Assembly (NCBI GenBank): GCA_963578805.1
Contig: CAUZDY010000013.1
Span: 1 to 64,000, forward strand
From: CAUZIB01 sp963578805
Lineage (GTDB): Bacteria; Acidobacteriota; Vicinamibacteria; Vicinamibacterales; UBA8438
DNA length: 64,000 nucleotides
Direction: 5' to 3'
In this document: positions 50,755 to 59,465 of the stretch, in pieces
How positions within the stretch are numbered: the stretch's first letter is position 1
How the letters are laid out: each line of letters opens with the position of its first letter
The notes under the pieces: model-generated
The model's input: the letters and a program-made list of their open reading frames with translations, nothing else
Databases searched by the model: none
What the model was told of the DNA's origin: nothing
Position numbers and translations under genes: made by a program

Positions 50755-52203
50755 CCTTTGAATGCTAATACCGGTGAAGCCGTACACGGCTGCTACAAGC
50801 GGGGTCAGGATATTGAAGAAGGCAAATGGCGCGTAGGTGAGTGTGGAGACACCCAGTGTTTGAGCCATGAACGCACCACAGGTGTTCCACGGGACAAGCG
50901 CCGATGTCAGGGTACCGGCGTCCTCGAGCGTTCGTGACAGGTTCTTCGGATCCAGCCGCTGGCGTCTGTATTCATCGCGAAACATCCGACCCGGAAGAAC
51001 AATCGCGATGTACTGATCCGAGGCCAGTACGTTCATCCCAAATGAGGTGCCGAGCGTGGTCGCGATGAGGCTGCCTGGCCCGCGAACGGCCGTGAGGATT
51101 CGTGCGGCAATGACCTGAAGGAGCCCCGTGGTTTCCATCACTGCACCGAAGATCATGGCCGTCATGATCAACCAGACCGTCATCAGCATGCTGGCCATTC
51201 CGCCACGGGACAGTAGCTCGTCAAGCGTGCTATTGCCCGACTGAAGCTCGAAGCCTCCATACATCGCGACCCACACCCCTTTAATGAGCGAGACCCACTC
51301 CGGCAGGTCACTGGCGCCCATGTAAGTGAGCACCGTGGTGCGCTGGAACACAACTGCGAACACGCCACCGAGTAACGTCCCTATCAGGAGGGCTGGGAAC
51401 GCTGGGACCCTCCGAATCACCAGAGCGAGCACGACAATGACAGGAATCAGAAGGTGAGGCCCAATCACGAACTGCGTCTCGAGGACACCAAGGACGGAAT
51501 CGAGTTTCGCTGTGTCGTCGGGTATGGGTGTGAAAAATCCCGCCGCCAGAAAGAGAATGAGGGCGGCTGCGAAACTCGGCGCCGTCGTCCACACCATGTG
51601 TCGAATGTGCGCGACCAGGTCGGTTCCTGCGACCGCAGGTGCGAGGTTGGTCGTGTCGGACAGCGGAGACATCTTGTCGCCAAAATATGCTCCGGAGACC
51701 ACGGCGCCGCCGGCCAGTCCCATATGAAGGCTCTGAGTCGTCGCGATTCCGATCAAGGCGATCCCGATGGTGCCTACGGTTGTCCACGAGCTGCCTGTCG
51801 CGGTGGCCACCACAGCGCAGATGAGGCATGCGGCCGCGTAGAACAGCGACGGCGAGAGAATCGAGAGTCCGTAGTAGATCATCGTCGGCACGACTCCGGC
51901 GAGGATCCAGGTCCCGATTACCGATCCCACGACCAGCAGGATGAGGATGGCCCCCATCGAGACCGACAGACCTCGGCTGATGCCGGCTTCGAGATCCTTC
52001 CAGGGGTGTCCGTTGAAGAAGCCGATAGCTAAACAGAGACCTGACCCGAGAATGAGCGCGATTTGATTCGGTCCGGATGACGACTGGCCACCAAACAGAT
52101 ACACCGAAGACGACAGCATGCCGATCAGAAAACAGACAGGGGCCATCGCCTGCCAGATGTTCGGAGTGCGTCGAGGTGACGGATTATCGTTATTCATTCG
52201 CAC
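50698..52203 (-). CDS. nhaC: NhaC family Na+/H+ antiporter
   Basis: A 501-residue protein with about 12 helices. The NhaC signature block GGAVVSGAYFGDKMSPLSDTTNLAPAVAG is intact, and ATATGSSWTTVGTIGIALIG precedes it. The C-terminal half repeats the fold, with LVPWNTCGAFMAQTLGV. It exchanges external protons for internal sodium. The C-terminal tail overlaps the apbE end. It is a single gene, convergent with the flavin operon. Confidence 0.92.
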   Translation of the reverse strand: MRMNNDNPSPRRTPNIWQAMAPVCFLIGMLSSSVYLFGGQSSSGPNQIALILGSGLCLAIGFFNGHPWKDLEAGISRGLSVSMGAILILLVVGSVIGTWILAGVVPTMIYYGLSILSPSLFYAAACLICAVVATATGSSWTTVGTIGIALIGIATTQSLHMGLAGGAVVSGAYFGDKMSPLSDTTNLAPAVAGTDLVAHIRHMVWTTAPSFAAALILFLAAGFFTPIPDDTAKLDSVLGVLETQFVIGPHLLIPVIVVLALVIRRVPAFPALLIGTLLGGVFAVVFQRTTVLTYMGASDLPEWVSLIKGVWVAMYGGFELQSGNSTLDELLSRGGMASMLMTVWLIMTAMIFGAVMETTGLLQVIAARILTAVRGPGSLIATTLGTSFGMNVLASDQYIAIVLPGRMFRDEYRRQRLDPKNLSRTLEDAGTLTSALVPWNTCGAFMAQTLGVSTLTYAPFAFFNILTPLVAAVYGFTGISIQRLEESETEGGRGHDVHTVS

Positions 52204-52380
52204 CCAAGATGATAATCGTCTAGGCCGTCGAGTCGTTCATCGCCGTCAACATCCGAGAGTCCGACGCTTGCCAATTGCGTTCGAGCTTTGGCAAGGTCGA
52301 AATCATACACAGGCGTAGCCGGTCTCGCGAGTCTTTCCGAGGCGATCAATTTGCTCAGCACTATACTTGTCGACAGATTC

Positions 52381-53655
52381 GTGAAATACGCCATCGTGAC
52401 CTTCGGGTGCCGCGTCAATCAGGCCGACTCAATTGACATCGAGCGCCAACTTCGGGCCCAAGGCGGTCGACCGGTCGACGCCGAGGAGGCGGAGCTCGTC
52501 ATCGTCAATACCTGTTCGGTGACGGCTACGGCTGACCGTGGCGCGCGCCAGATCATTCGGCGGATCGCGCGTAAGAACCCGAGCGCCCGTATCGTAGCCA
52601 CCGGCTGTTACGCAACACGAGCGAAATTCGAGCTGGCCTCGCTGCCCAATGTGACGGCCGTGGTGTCGAATTCGCAGAAGCTGACGTTCGTCGCCACGGT
52701 GGATCCGTGGCGCCTCAACGACGAGCCGACGACGGCAGATCGGTTCGGCGACGGCGACGGCTCATGCGGCGAGAAGATCCGTCCCGGTTCCGGTCGTACC
52801 ACCTACACGCTACGGGTGCAAACGGGGTGTGACGAGGTCTGCGCCTATTGCATCATCCCGTCGACTCGGGGTTCCGGTCGGAGTATGTCGGTGAGCCATG
52901 TGCTCGAAGAGGTCGATCGCGTCGTGGCCGAGGGCTTCAAGGAAGCCTCGCTCACAGGTGTGCATATCGGGTCCTATGGCCGTGATTTGTCTCCACGCAC
53001 GAGCTTGCTCGAGCTTGTTCGCGCGCTCGATACCCATCCCAGTGATCTGCGGTTTCGGATCAGTTCGCTCGAGCCGATGGACTGCAGCGAGGCGATTGTT
53101 GACCTCGTGGCGAGAAGTGGCCGATTCGCTCCGCACTTCCACTTGCCTCTCCAGAACGCGAGCGACCGGGTGCTACAGGCCATGCGGCGTCCGTATTCGC
53201 GCGGCTACTATCAATGTCTCGTCGACACGATTCGCGGCCGAATACCGCATGCAGGAATCGGGTCAGATCTGGTTGTGGGTTTTCCCGGTGAGGCGGTAGA
53301 GGATTTTGAGGAAAATCTTGAGTATCTCTCCGCAAGCCCACTGACTTACCTTCACGTTTTTCCGTACTCTGACCGGCCAGGCACTGATGCGAGCGGCCTG
53401 GCTGGGAAGGTAGATGGGAAGACGGTTCGGGAGCGCGCCCGAGCGATCCGGGCTGTTGGGAGCGAGCTAGCAGCACGTTTCCGGATGTCGCAGCTTGGGA
53501 CCATTCGGCCTGCCTTGACGATCGACAGTGGCAGAGTCGCTGTCACTGACAACTACTTAAAGGTGCGAATTCAGGCCAGCCAACCTGAGAACCAGCGCGT
53601 GCGTGTTCGGATTATCTCGGCCGGTGAGCCACCCTCCGGCGAGCTCGTTGCCTAA
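52381..53655 (+). CDS. mtaB: tRNA (N6-threonylcarbamoyladenosine-C2) methylthiotransferase MtaB
   Basis: A 424-residue radical SAM enzyme converting t6A37 to ms2t6A37 in tRNAs decoding ANN codons. The N-terminal auxiliary cluster cysteines are C10, C45 and C76 (FGCRVNQAD, VNTCSVT, ATGCYAT). The radical SAM cluster C150-x3-C154-x2-C157 lies in TGCDEVCAYCIIP. A short TRAM-like C-terminal domain follows. FGCRVNQAD distinguishes MtaB from MiaB and RimO. GTG 52381 was chosen because the protein always starts two or three residues before the first strand; the 31 upstream codons are unconserved. Confidence 0.92.
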   Translation: MKYAIVTFGCRVNQADSIDIERQLRAQGGRPVDAEEAELVIVNTCSVTATADRGARQIIRRIARKNPSARIVATGCYATRAKFELASLPNVTAVVSNSQKLTFVATVDPWRLNDEPTTADRFGDGDGSCGEKIRPGSGRTTYTLRVQTGCDEVCAYCIIPSTRGSGRSMSVSHVLEEVDRVVAEGFKEASLTGVHIGSYGRDLSPRTSLLELVRALDTHPSDLRFRISSLEPMDCSEAIVDLVARSGRFAPHFHLPLQNASDRVLQAMRRPYSRGYYQCLVDTIRGRIPHAGIGSDLVVGFPGEAVEDFEENLEYLSASPLTYLHVFPYSDRPGTDASGLAGKVDGKTVRERARAIRAVGSELAARFRMSQLGTIRPALTIDSGRVAVTDNYLKVRIQASQPENQRVRVRIISAGEPPSGELVA

Positions 53656-54726
53656 CTATCTGTTCATCCGTGCCGCCAGGGCCGGCGACGCCGCGCTGCC
53701 CTCGACGATTAGCTGACCGCAGGCAGCTCGGATGTCGCGTCCGCGACTCTTTCGGACCGAGACCGTTGCACCCTGGTTAGTCAACGTCCGCGCAAACTGA
53801 TCGATGCGAGCATCGGAAGGCCGCCGAAACGGAATGCCGGGCGCCTCGTTTAGCGGAATCAGGTTAATTTTGGACCGAATGCCTCGGAGTAACGTTGCTA
53901 GACGATGAGCGTCACGGACAGAGTCGTTCACGCGGTCGAGCATGACGTATTCGAATGTGATTCGACGCCGCCGGGCGACGGGAAATTTCCGGCACGCCGC
54001 AATAATGTCCATCAGGGCATACGTGCGATTGACAGGAACGAGCTGCTCGCGAAGATCTTCAGTGGCAGCATGAAGCGACACGGCGATGTTTGGGATGACT
54101 GCTTCGTGTGCCAGCCGGGTGAGCCCGGCTGGCACACCGACCGTGGACAGGGTAATCCGACGCGACGGCATGGCGAATCCGCTTTCGGCGCTCAGAATTC
54201 TCAGCGCCTTCATCGTCGCGTCATAGTTGTGGAGGGGCTCGCCCATACCCATCAAGACCACATTGAAGCTGGTCTCTGCGAGCTCTAGCGTGTGCGCGAG
54301 CCGCCGGACTTGGCCGACGATTTCTCCCGCCGTCAGGTTGCGGGCGAGGCTCATCTTCCCGGTGAGGCAGAAGCCGCACCGCATCGCGCAACCCACCTGG
54401 GTCGATACGCAGAACGCCTGTCGTGGTGTGTCCGGGATGAACACCGACTCGACCAGCTGACCATCGTTCAGTCGCAGCAAAAGCTTCTCGGTGTCATCCG
54501 CAGAGCGCTGTCGTTTCTCTATGGTGGGCGTACTAACGACGAAGCTTTGTTCTAGCTGCTGTCGAAGGCTGAGCGAGAGGTCGGTCATCCGACCGAAATC
54601 TGAGACGCCTCGTCGGTAGATCCACTGGTATATTTGGCGGGCGTGAAACTGTTGAACACCGAGTTGCCCGATGGCAACTTCGAGTTCGGCGGGTTCTAGC
54701 TCTGATATGTCAATAGGTGACGTCAT
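53656..54726 (-). CDS. rlmN: Dual-specificity 23S rRNA/tRNA adenine C2-methyltransferase RlmN
   Basis: A 356-residue radical SAM methyltransferase acting on A2503 of 23S rRNA and A37 of some tRNAs. The cluster cysteines C113, C117 and C120 are in STQVGCAMRCGFCLTG. The methyl-carrying cysteine is in DIRAACGQL near the end. GMGEPLHNYD and SLHAATEDLREQLVPVNR are conserved. ATG 54726 matches the family N-terminus; the open frame upstream is unconserved. It is convergent with mtaB with no gap between the stops, placing two RNA-modifying radical SAM genes together. Confidence 0.94.
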   Translation of the reverse strand: MTSPIDISELEPAELEVAIGQLGVQQFHARQIYQWIYRRGVSDFGRMTDLSLSLRQQLEQSFVVSTPTIEKRQRSADDTEKLLLRLNDGQLVESVFIPDTPRQAFCVSTQVGCAMRCGFCLTGKMSLARNLTAGEIVGQVRRLAHTLELAETSFNVVLMGMGEPLHNYDATMKALRILSAESGFAMPSRRITLSTVGVPAGLTRLAHEAVIPNIAVSLHAATEDLREQLVPVNRTYALMDIIAACRKFPVARRRRITFEYVMLDRVNDSVRDAHRLATLLRGIRSKINLIPLNEAPGIPFRRPSDARIDQFARTLTNQGATVSVRKSRGRDIRAACGQLIVEGSAASPALAARMNR

Positions 54727-54948
54727 CGTGCGAGTCCAGGAGGTGACGCAAGGCACTGAGGACAGGCATGTTAGCACGTCGTCTATGGTGTTCACACACT
54801 CTTTGGGAAGCGTGCAGCAGTTGAACGGCCGCCGCCATCGTGATATCATGACTCGGTCAGATCGTTCTCGTAATCCCTTTCTGTACAACAGCTTGCGAGT
54901 GTCGCTTCAGCTTTAGATCCCAGGCGCCGCGAGGGCGATTTTTCCGAC

Positions 54949-56205
54949 ATGATCATTCGCGACGTCTTCTCCAGCGGCCTCCGTCTCCTCACGGAATCGA
55001 TGCCGGATGCACGGTCGGCTAGTCTCGGCGTCTGGCTTGCTCGGGGCTCGCGTCACGAGGACCAGAGTCATGAGGGTATTGCCCATCTCGCCGAACATAT
55101 GCTCTTTAAGGGGACGGCCCGGCGGTCGGCCCAGGATATCGCGCAGGAAGTGGACTCGATCGGCGGGCAGCTCGACGCCTTCACGGCCAAGGAGTACTGT
55201 AGCTATTACATCAAGGTCTTGGACGAACACTTGCCTCGGGCGGTCGATTTATTGGCCGACCTGGTGTTACGTCCCGAATTCCGCCAAGACGATCTTGAGA
55301 AGGAGAAGAGGGTCGTTCTTGAGGAAATCAAGATGGTCGAGGACATCCCAGATGACCTCGTCCATGAATTATTCACCGAGACCTTTTGGCCCGAGCATCC
55401 CCTCGGTCGCTCTATCCTGGGGTCGCCTGATTCCGTCACCGGTATTTCCCAGGAGGCCCTGCGGGGCTTTTTTACGCGAACCTACGTCGGTAGCAACTTT
55501 GTCGTCACCGCGGCCGGTCATCTTGACCACGCGCGTCTACGCGATCTAATCGAAGAGGCGTTTGACCCGGTTCAGGTTGATCCTGACTCTCTCGATCTTC
55601 GACCGCCCCTCCCGAATCCGAGGCTCGTTGTCAAAGATAGGGAGTTGGAGCAGAGTCATCTGTGCCTTGGAACCTGTGGATACCCGCAGGACCACGAAGA
55701 CCGCTATGCGACCTACGTTCTGAACACCGTGCTCGGAGGTTCGATGAGTTCTCGTTTGTTTCAAAACGTGAGAGAGAAGCACGGCTTGGCATATGCCGTC
55801 AGCAGCGGACTAATGTCGTATCGCGACGCTGGCGTGCTTACAGTTTATGCGGGTTGTGACCCCGCGGCAGTCTCGCGCGTCATCGATTTGGTAGTCGCCG
55901 AACTCCGGACCCTGAGGTGCGATCCCGCACCTGATTCGGAGTTACAGCGCGCTAAAGATCATCTCAAGGGTAATCTGGTACTCGGTTTGGAGAGCACGAC
56001 CAGTCGCATGTCACAGCTGGCGCGTTCGGAGCTCTGTTTCGGCCGACAAATCGACCTCTCCGAGCACCTTGCGGCGATCGACGGCGTGGGTGCCGACGAT
56101 GTTCAGCGACTAGCGGTCGATTTGTTTTCGAATGGATCACTCGGGGTGACGGTACTGGGACCGGCGAGCGCCGGGTCGGTATCGGAGTCCCAGCTTTTGC
56201 TGTGA
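54949..56205 (+). CDS. M16 family zinc peptidase (mitochondrial processing peptidase-like)
   Basis: A 418-residue peptidase. The inverted zinc motif H46-x-x-E49-H50 (GIAHLAEHMLFKGT) is intact, with a downstream acidic ligand in VLEEIKMVEDIP. The second domain has GGSMSSRLFQNVREKHGLAYAV, typical of PqqL/YmxG-type proteins. It has no signal peptide, so it is probably cytoplasmic and degrades short peptides. ATG 54949 starts at the conserved first strand. It is divergent from rlmN and is followed by a hairpin before the MBL-fold gene. Confidence 0.92.
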   Translation: MIIRDVFSSGLRLLTESMPDARSASLGVWLARGSRHEDQSHEGIAHLAEHMLFKGTARRSAQDIAQEVDSIGGQLDAFTAKEYCSYYIKVLDEHLPRAVDLLADLVLRPEFRQDDLEKEKRVVLEEIKMVEDIPDDLVHELFTETFWPEHPLGRSILGSPDSVTGISQEALRGFFTRTYVGSNFVVTAAGHLDHARLRDLIEEAFDPVQVDPDSLDLRPPLPNPRLVVKDRELEQSHLCLGTCGYPQDHEDRYATYVLNTVLGGSMSSRLFQNVREKHGLAYAVSSGLMSYRDAGVLTVYAGCDPAAVSRVIDLVVAELRTLRCDPAPDSELQRAKDHLKGNLVLGLESTTSRMSQLARSELCFGRQIDLSEHLAAIDGVGADDVQRLAVDLFSNGSLGVTVLGPASAGSVSESQLLL

Positions 56206-56214
56206 TATGACCCA

Positions 56215-56238
56215 GCGAGTCGGCTGTAGCCGACTCGC
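56215..56238. terminator. Long palindromic hairpin after the M16 peptidase gene
   Basis: Perfect 11-bp arms GCGAGTCGGCT / AGCCGACTCGC with a 2-nt centre, starting 9 bp after the stop codon. It is followed by GAAAC, with no T-run. It may mark the 3' end of the peptidase transcript or be a Rho-dependent/stability element. Confidence 0.45.
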
Positions 56239-56272
56239 GAAACGTCGGTGTTGAGGAGCGTTCACCATCGCA

Positions 56273-57151
56273 GTGCAACTGACCGTACTCGGGAGCGGGA
56301 GCGGCGGCAATTCGACACTGTTGACGCATTGCGGCCGCGGCGTGCTGATCGACGCCGGATTGAGCTACCGGCAGATCACTCGCCGCATGCGTGATATCGG
56401 CTTCGGTCCTGAGGGGGTTGAAGCGATCGTGATTACCCACGCCCACGGTGACCATACGCGCGGGGCACGGATGTTCTGTCGCCGTCATGACGTGCCTGTG
56501 TACGCGACTGAGAAGGCGCACGCAGACTGGGGTGCCGCCGACATACCAACGTGGCGTCCGCTGCGGGCGAACCGGTCCCACAATGTGGGTGGACTGTGCT
56601 TTCACCCAATCACGATTCCGCACGACGCATCGGAGACCGTTGCATTTCGCATCGAGACTCTCGAAGGCGAAATCGGTTTTGCTACCGACATCGGCTCGAT
56701 GACCTCCGAGTTGGTCGAGCGGTTTCGCGAATGTCGGCTACTCGTCGTCGAGTCGAACTATGCAACGGAGTTATTACGCGTGAGCCCGTATGATCGGTCG
56801 ACTCGTGCTCGGATCGGCAGTGCCCGTGGTCATCTCTCAAACGAAGCGCTGGCTGAATTTATTCGCGACCATTTGGGGCAGGAGGTGCGCTGCCTGATCC
56901 TCGCGCACTTGAGCCGCGTGAACAACGTGCCAGAAATCGCCGAGATGACCTGCCGCGAAGCACTTGCTGCGAGCGGACGGAAAGACGTAGAGGTCGTCGT
57001 CGCTCTGCAGGACTCACGAGCGCGAACCGTCGACTTGGCCACGTGGCCAGGTGGCAGTGGCGGGGTTAACCGTGTCCAGATCAGTCTCCCATTTGATATC
57101 AGTGCGACCGAGCGACCTGCGATATTCGACCCGCGGCCGACGACTTTTTGA
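56273..57151 (+). CDS. YycJ-like metallo-beta-lactamase-fold hydrolase
   Basis: A 292-residue MBL-fold protein. The metal motif H56-x-H58-x-D60-H61 lies in THAHGDHTRG, preceded by the YycJ-type start LTVLGSGSGGNSTLL. Later metal ligands are in IPHDASE and LAHLSRVNN. YycJ/WalJ proteins are proposed DNA exonucleases or repair factors, not beta-lactamases. The start is GTG 56273. The gene precedes purB by 3 bp and may be co-transcribed with the purine cluster. The C-terminal 30 residues are extra to the core. Confidence 0.85.
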   Translation: MQLTVLGSGSGGNSTLLTHCGRGVLIDAGLSYRQITRRMRDIGFGPEGVEAIVITHAHGDHTRGARMFCRRHDVPVYATEKAHADWGAADIPTWRPLRANRSHNVGGLCFHPITIPHDASETVAFRIETLEGEIGFATDIGSMTSELVERFRECRLLVVESNYATELLRVSPYDRSTRARIGSARGHLSNEALAEFIRDHLGQEVRCLILAHLSRVNNVPEIAEMTCREALAASGRKDVEVVVALQDSRARTVDLATWPGGSGGVNRVQISLPFDISATERPAIFDPRPTTF

Positions 57152-57154
57152 ATC

Positions 57155-58459
57155 ATGATCCCACGTTATACCCCGCCCGAGATGGGCCATATTTGGACTG
57201 ACCAGCAACGCTATGAGACCTGGCTGTTGGTCGAGTGCGCGGCGGCCGACGCCATGGCCCAACACGGGGTGATCCCTCCTGATGCCGCCCGCGACATCAG
57301 GGATCGGGCCAAGGTCGAGGCGACGAGGGTCGATGAAATCGAGCGCACCACCCGACACGACGTTATCGCTTTCACCACCGCCGTGGCGGAACACGTTGGA
57401 CCGTCAGCTCGGTGGTTGCATTTCGGACTGACGTCGTCCGACGTACTCGATACTGCCCTGGCGCTTCAACTGCGCGAGTCGTGCGACCTTCTACTCGCTG
57501 ACTTGGACAGGCTCTCTGCGGCGATTCGCGACCGGGCGTTTGAGCACAGACAGACTCTAATGATCGGCCGGACTCATGGGGTGCACGCTGAACCGATGAC
57601 GTTTGGCGTAAAACTAGCGCTCTGGTTCGATGAGCTGAGTCGTGATCGTGAACGGCTGGAACGGGCGCGCCAGGCGATCAGCGTCGGCAAGCTCTCGGGT
57701 GCCGTCGGGACCTACGCTCATCTCGATCCCGCGATTGAGCAGTCTGTGTGCGACCAGCTTGGGTTGCAGCCGGCGAGGGTCGCGTCGCAGGTCATTCAGC
57801 GAGACCGTCATGCGGAGCTTTTATCAGCGCTCGCCATTACTGCCGCGTCGCTCGAGACGTTTGCCCTTGAGGTGCGGGGGCTTCAGAAAACAGAGATCGG
57901 CGAAGTTGAAGAACCGTTCGCTAGGGGACAAAAGGGTTCATCGGCCATGCCTCACAAGCGTAATCCGATCGGCTGCGAACAGATCACGGGCCTGGCCCGA
58001 CTGATTCGCGCCAACGCTCTCGCGGGGTTCGAGAACGTTGCGCTTTGGCACGAGCGAGACATCTCCCACTCGTCAGTCGAGCGGGTCATTTTCCCGGATA
58101 GTTTCTGCGGTGTGGACCACATGGTTCGACGGTTGACGGGGATCGTTCGTGACCTCGTAGTTCACCCCGATCGAATGCTGGAAAATCTGCAGCGGTCGCG
58201 GGGTGTTGTCTTTTCGGGTTCGGTCTTGTTGGAGCTGGCGCGACGCGGTGTGTCGCGGGAGCAGGCCTACACGTGGGTTCAGCGGAATGCAATGCGCTCG
58301 CATGACGAACAGCTCGATTTCAAGGAGCTACTTCTCAAGGATACGGATGTGTCGGGTGTCATACGGCCCGAGGAGATTAACTTAGTGTTTGATTTGGCGA
58401 TACAACTGCGTCACGTTGACGCAATCTTCGCCCGGGTATTTGGAGACCAGCGGAAATGA
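57155..58459 (+). CDS. purB: Adenylosuccinate lyase PurB
   Basis: A 434-residue fumarase/aspartase superfamily enzyme that acts twice in purine synthesis, cleaving SAICAR to AICAR and adenylosuccinate to AMP, releasing fumarate each time. The signature loop GSSAMPHKRNPIGCE is present, with TTRHDVIAFT and TSSDVLDTALALQ supplying the other active-site blocks. It overlaps purS by 4 bp (ATGA). AICAR is also a product of the HisF reaction encoded in this window. Confidence 0.96.
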   Translation: MIPRYTPPEMGHIWTDQQRYETWLLVECAAADAMAQHGVIPPDAARDIRDRAKVEATRVDEIERTTRHDVIAFTTAVAEHVGPSARWLHFGLTSSDVLDTALALQLRESCDLLLADLDRLSAAIRDRAFEHRQTLMIGRTHGVHAEPMTFGVKLALWFDELSRDRERLERARQAISVGKLSGAVGTYAHLDPAIEQSVCDQLGLQPARVASQVIQRDRHAELLSALAITAASLETFALEVRGLQKTEIGEVEEPFARGQKGSSAMPHKRNPIGCEQITGLARLIRANALAGFENVALWHERDISHSSVERVIFPDSFCGVDHMVRRLTGIVRDLVVHPDRMLENLQRSRGVVFSGSVLLELARRGVSREQAYTWVQRNAMRSHDEQLDFKELLLKDTDVSGVIRPEEINLVFDLAIQLRHVDAIFARVFGDQRK

Positions 58460-58695
58460 AGGCCAAGGTGTATGTAACGTTGAAGCCGTCGATTCTTGAT
58501 CCTCAGGGCAAGACAATTACTCAGGCGCTGCACACCCTTGGGCACGGCGGAATCACGGATGTCCGACAGGGGAAGTTTTTTGAGTTCGATATCGAGGCCG
58601 ACTCTCCTGATGAAGCGCGCGCCACCGTGTCAGAAGTTGCCGAGCACGTGTTGGCGAATCCGGTGATCGAGATCTTCCGAGTGGAGGTGGAATAA
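58456..58695 (+). CDS. purS: Phosphoribosylformylglycinamidine synthase subunit PurS
   Basis: A 79-residue small subunit that bridges PurQ and PurL in the three-part FGAM synthase of bacteria with small PurL. It starts MKAKVYVTLKPSILDPQGKT and continues with VRQGKFFEFDIE, both typical. Its presence agrees with the 749-residue small-form PurL downstream. The gene is coupled to purB. Confidence 0.94.
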   Translation: MKAKVYVTLKPSILDPQGKTITQALHTLGHGGITDVRQGKFFEFDIEADSPDEARATVSEVAEHVLANPVIEIFRVEVE

Positions 58696-58748
58696 CGAAG
58701 CGGCCCGCCGGCCGTGGTTAGAAGCAAGCCGGAAGGTTCCATGAGCCT

Positions 58749-59465
58749 ATGGGAAAGACCAAATTCGTAATCATCGTGTTTCCTGGGTCCAATTGCGACC
58801 ACGATGCGCACTACGCCATCACCGAGGTGCTGGGCCAAGAGGCCGAGCTGGTGTGGCACAAGGATACGGATTTACGCGGGGCCGATGTCGTCGTTCTACC
58901 GGGGGGCTTCTCGTACGGCGACTATTTACGGAGCGGAGCCATCGCCCGGTTTTCCCCCGTCATGAGACGGGTCGCGGAGTTTGCGAATTCGGGAGGTCCA
59001 GTCCTTGGTATTTGTAATGGATTCCAGGTTCTGCTGGAGGCCGGATTGCTTCCGGGAGGCATGCGAAGAAATCAACACTTGGAGTTCATCTGTGAACACG
59101 TCAGTCTGCGCGTTGAACACACTGACACTCCGTTCACACAGAACGCCTCTGCTGGTCAGGTTCTACGGATTCCGATCGCGCACGGCGAGGGTAACTATTA
59201 TGCACCGCCCGAGACCATCGCGGAGTTGGAGGCCAATCGACGCGTGATCTTTCGCTACACGTCACCGGACGGCACCGTCGACGAGGCCTGGAACGTGAAT
59301 GGGTCGACGTCGGCGATCGCCGGTATTTGTAACGAGTCGCGAAACGTCGTCGGACTCATGCCGCATCCTGAACGTGCCTGCGAACACGTCGTGGGGAGTG
59401 CCGACGGCCGCCTCGTTTTAGAGTCTGTGATCACCGCGCTCGACGGTGTAACGAAGGCTGGGTGA
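58749..59465 (+). CDS. purQ: Phosphoribosylformylglycinamidine synthase glutaminase subunit PurQ
   Basis: A 238-residue class I glutamine amidotransferase feeding ammonia to PurL. The nucleophile Cys is in GICNGFQVLLEAGLLPG, and the His/Glu pair is in GLMPHPERACE. The start block VIIVFPGSNCDHD is standard. ATG 58749 has GGAAGG 12 bp upstream, a slightly long spacing; an out-of-frame ATG lies at 58741. The stop overlaps purL as GTGA. Confidence 0.95.
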   Translation: MGKTKFVIIVFPGSNCDHDAHYAITEVLGQEAELVWHKDTDLRGADVVVLPGGFSYGDYLRSGAIARFSPVMRRVAEFANSGGPVLGICNGFQVLLEAGLLPGGMRRNQHLEFICEHVSLRVEHTDTPFTQNASAGQVLRIPIAHGEGNYYAPPETIAELEANRRVIFRYTSPDGTVDEAWNVNGSTSAIAGICNESRNVVGLMPHPERACEHVVGSADGRLVLESVITALDGVTKAG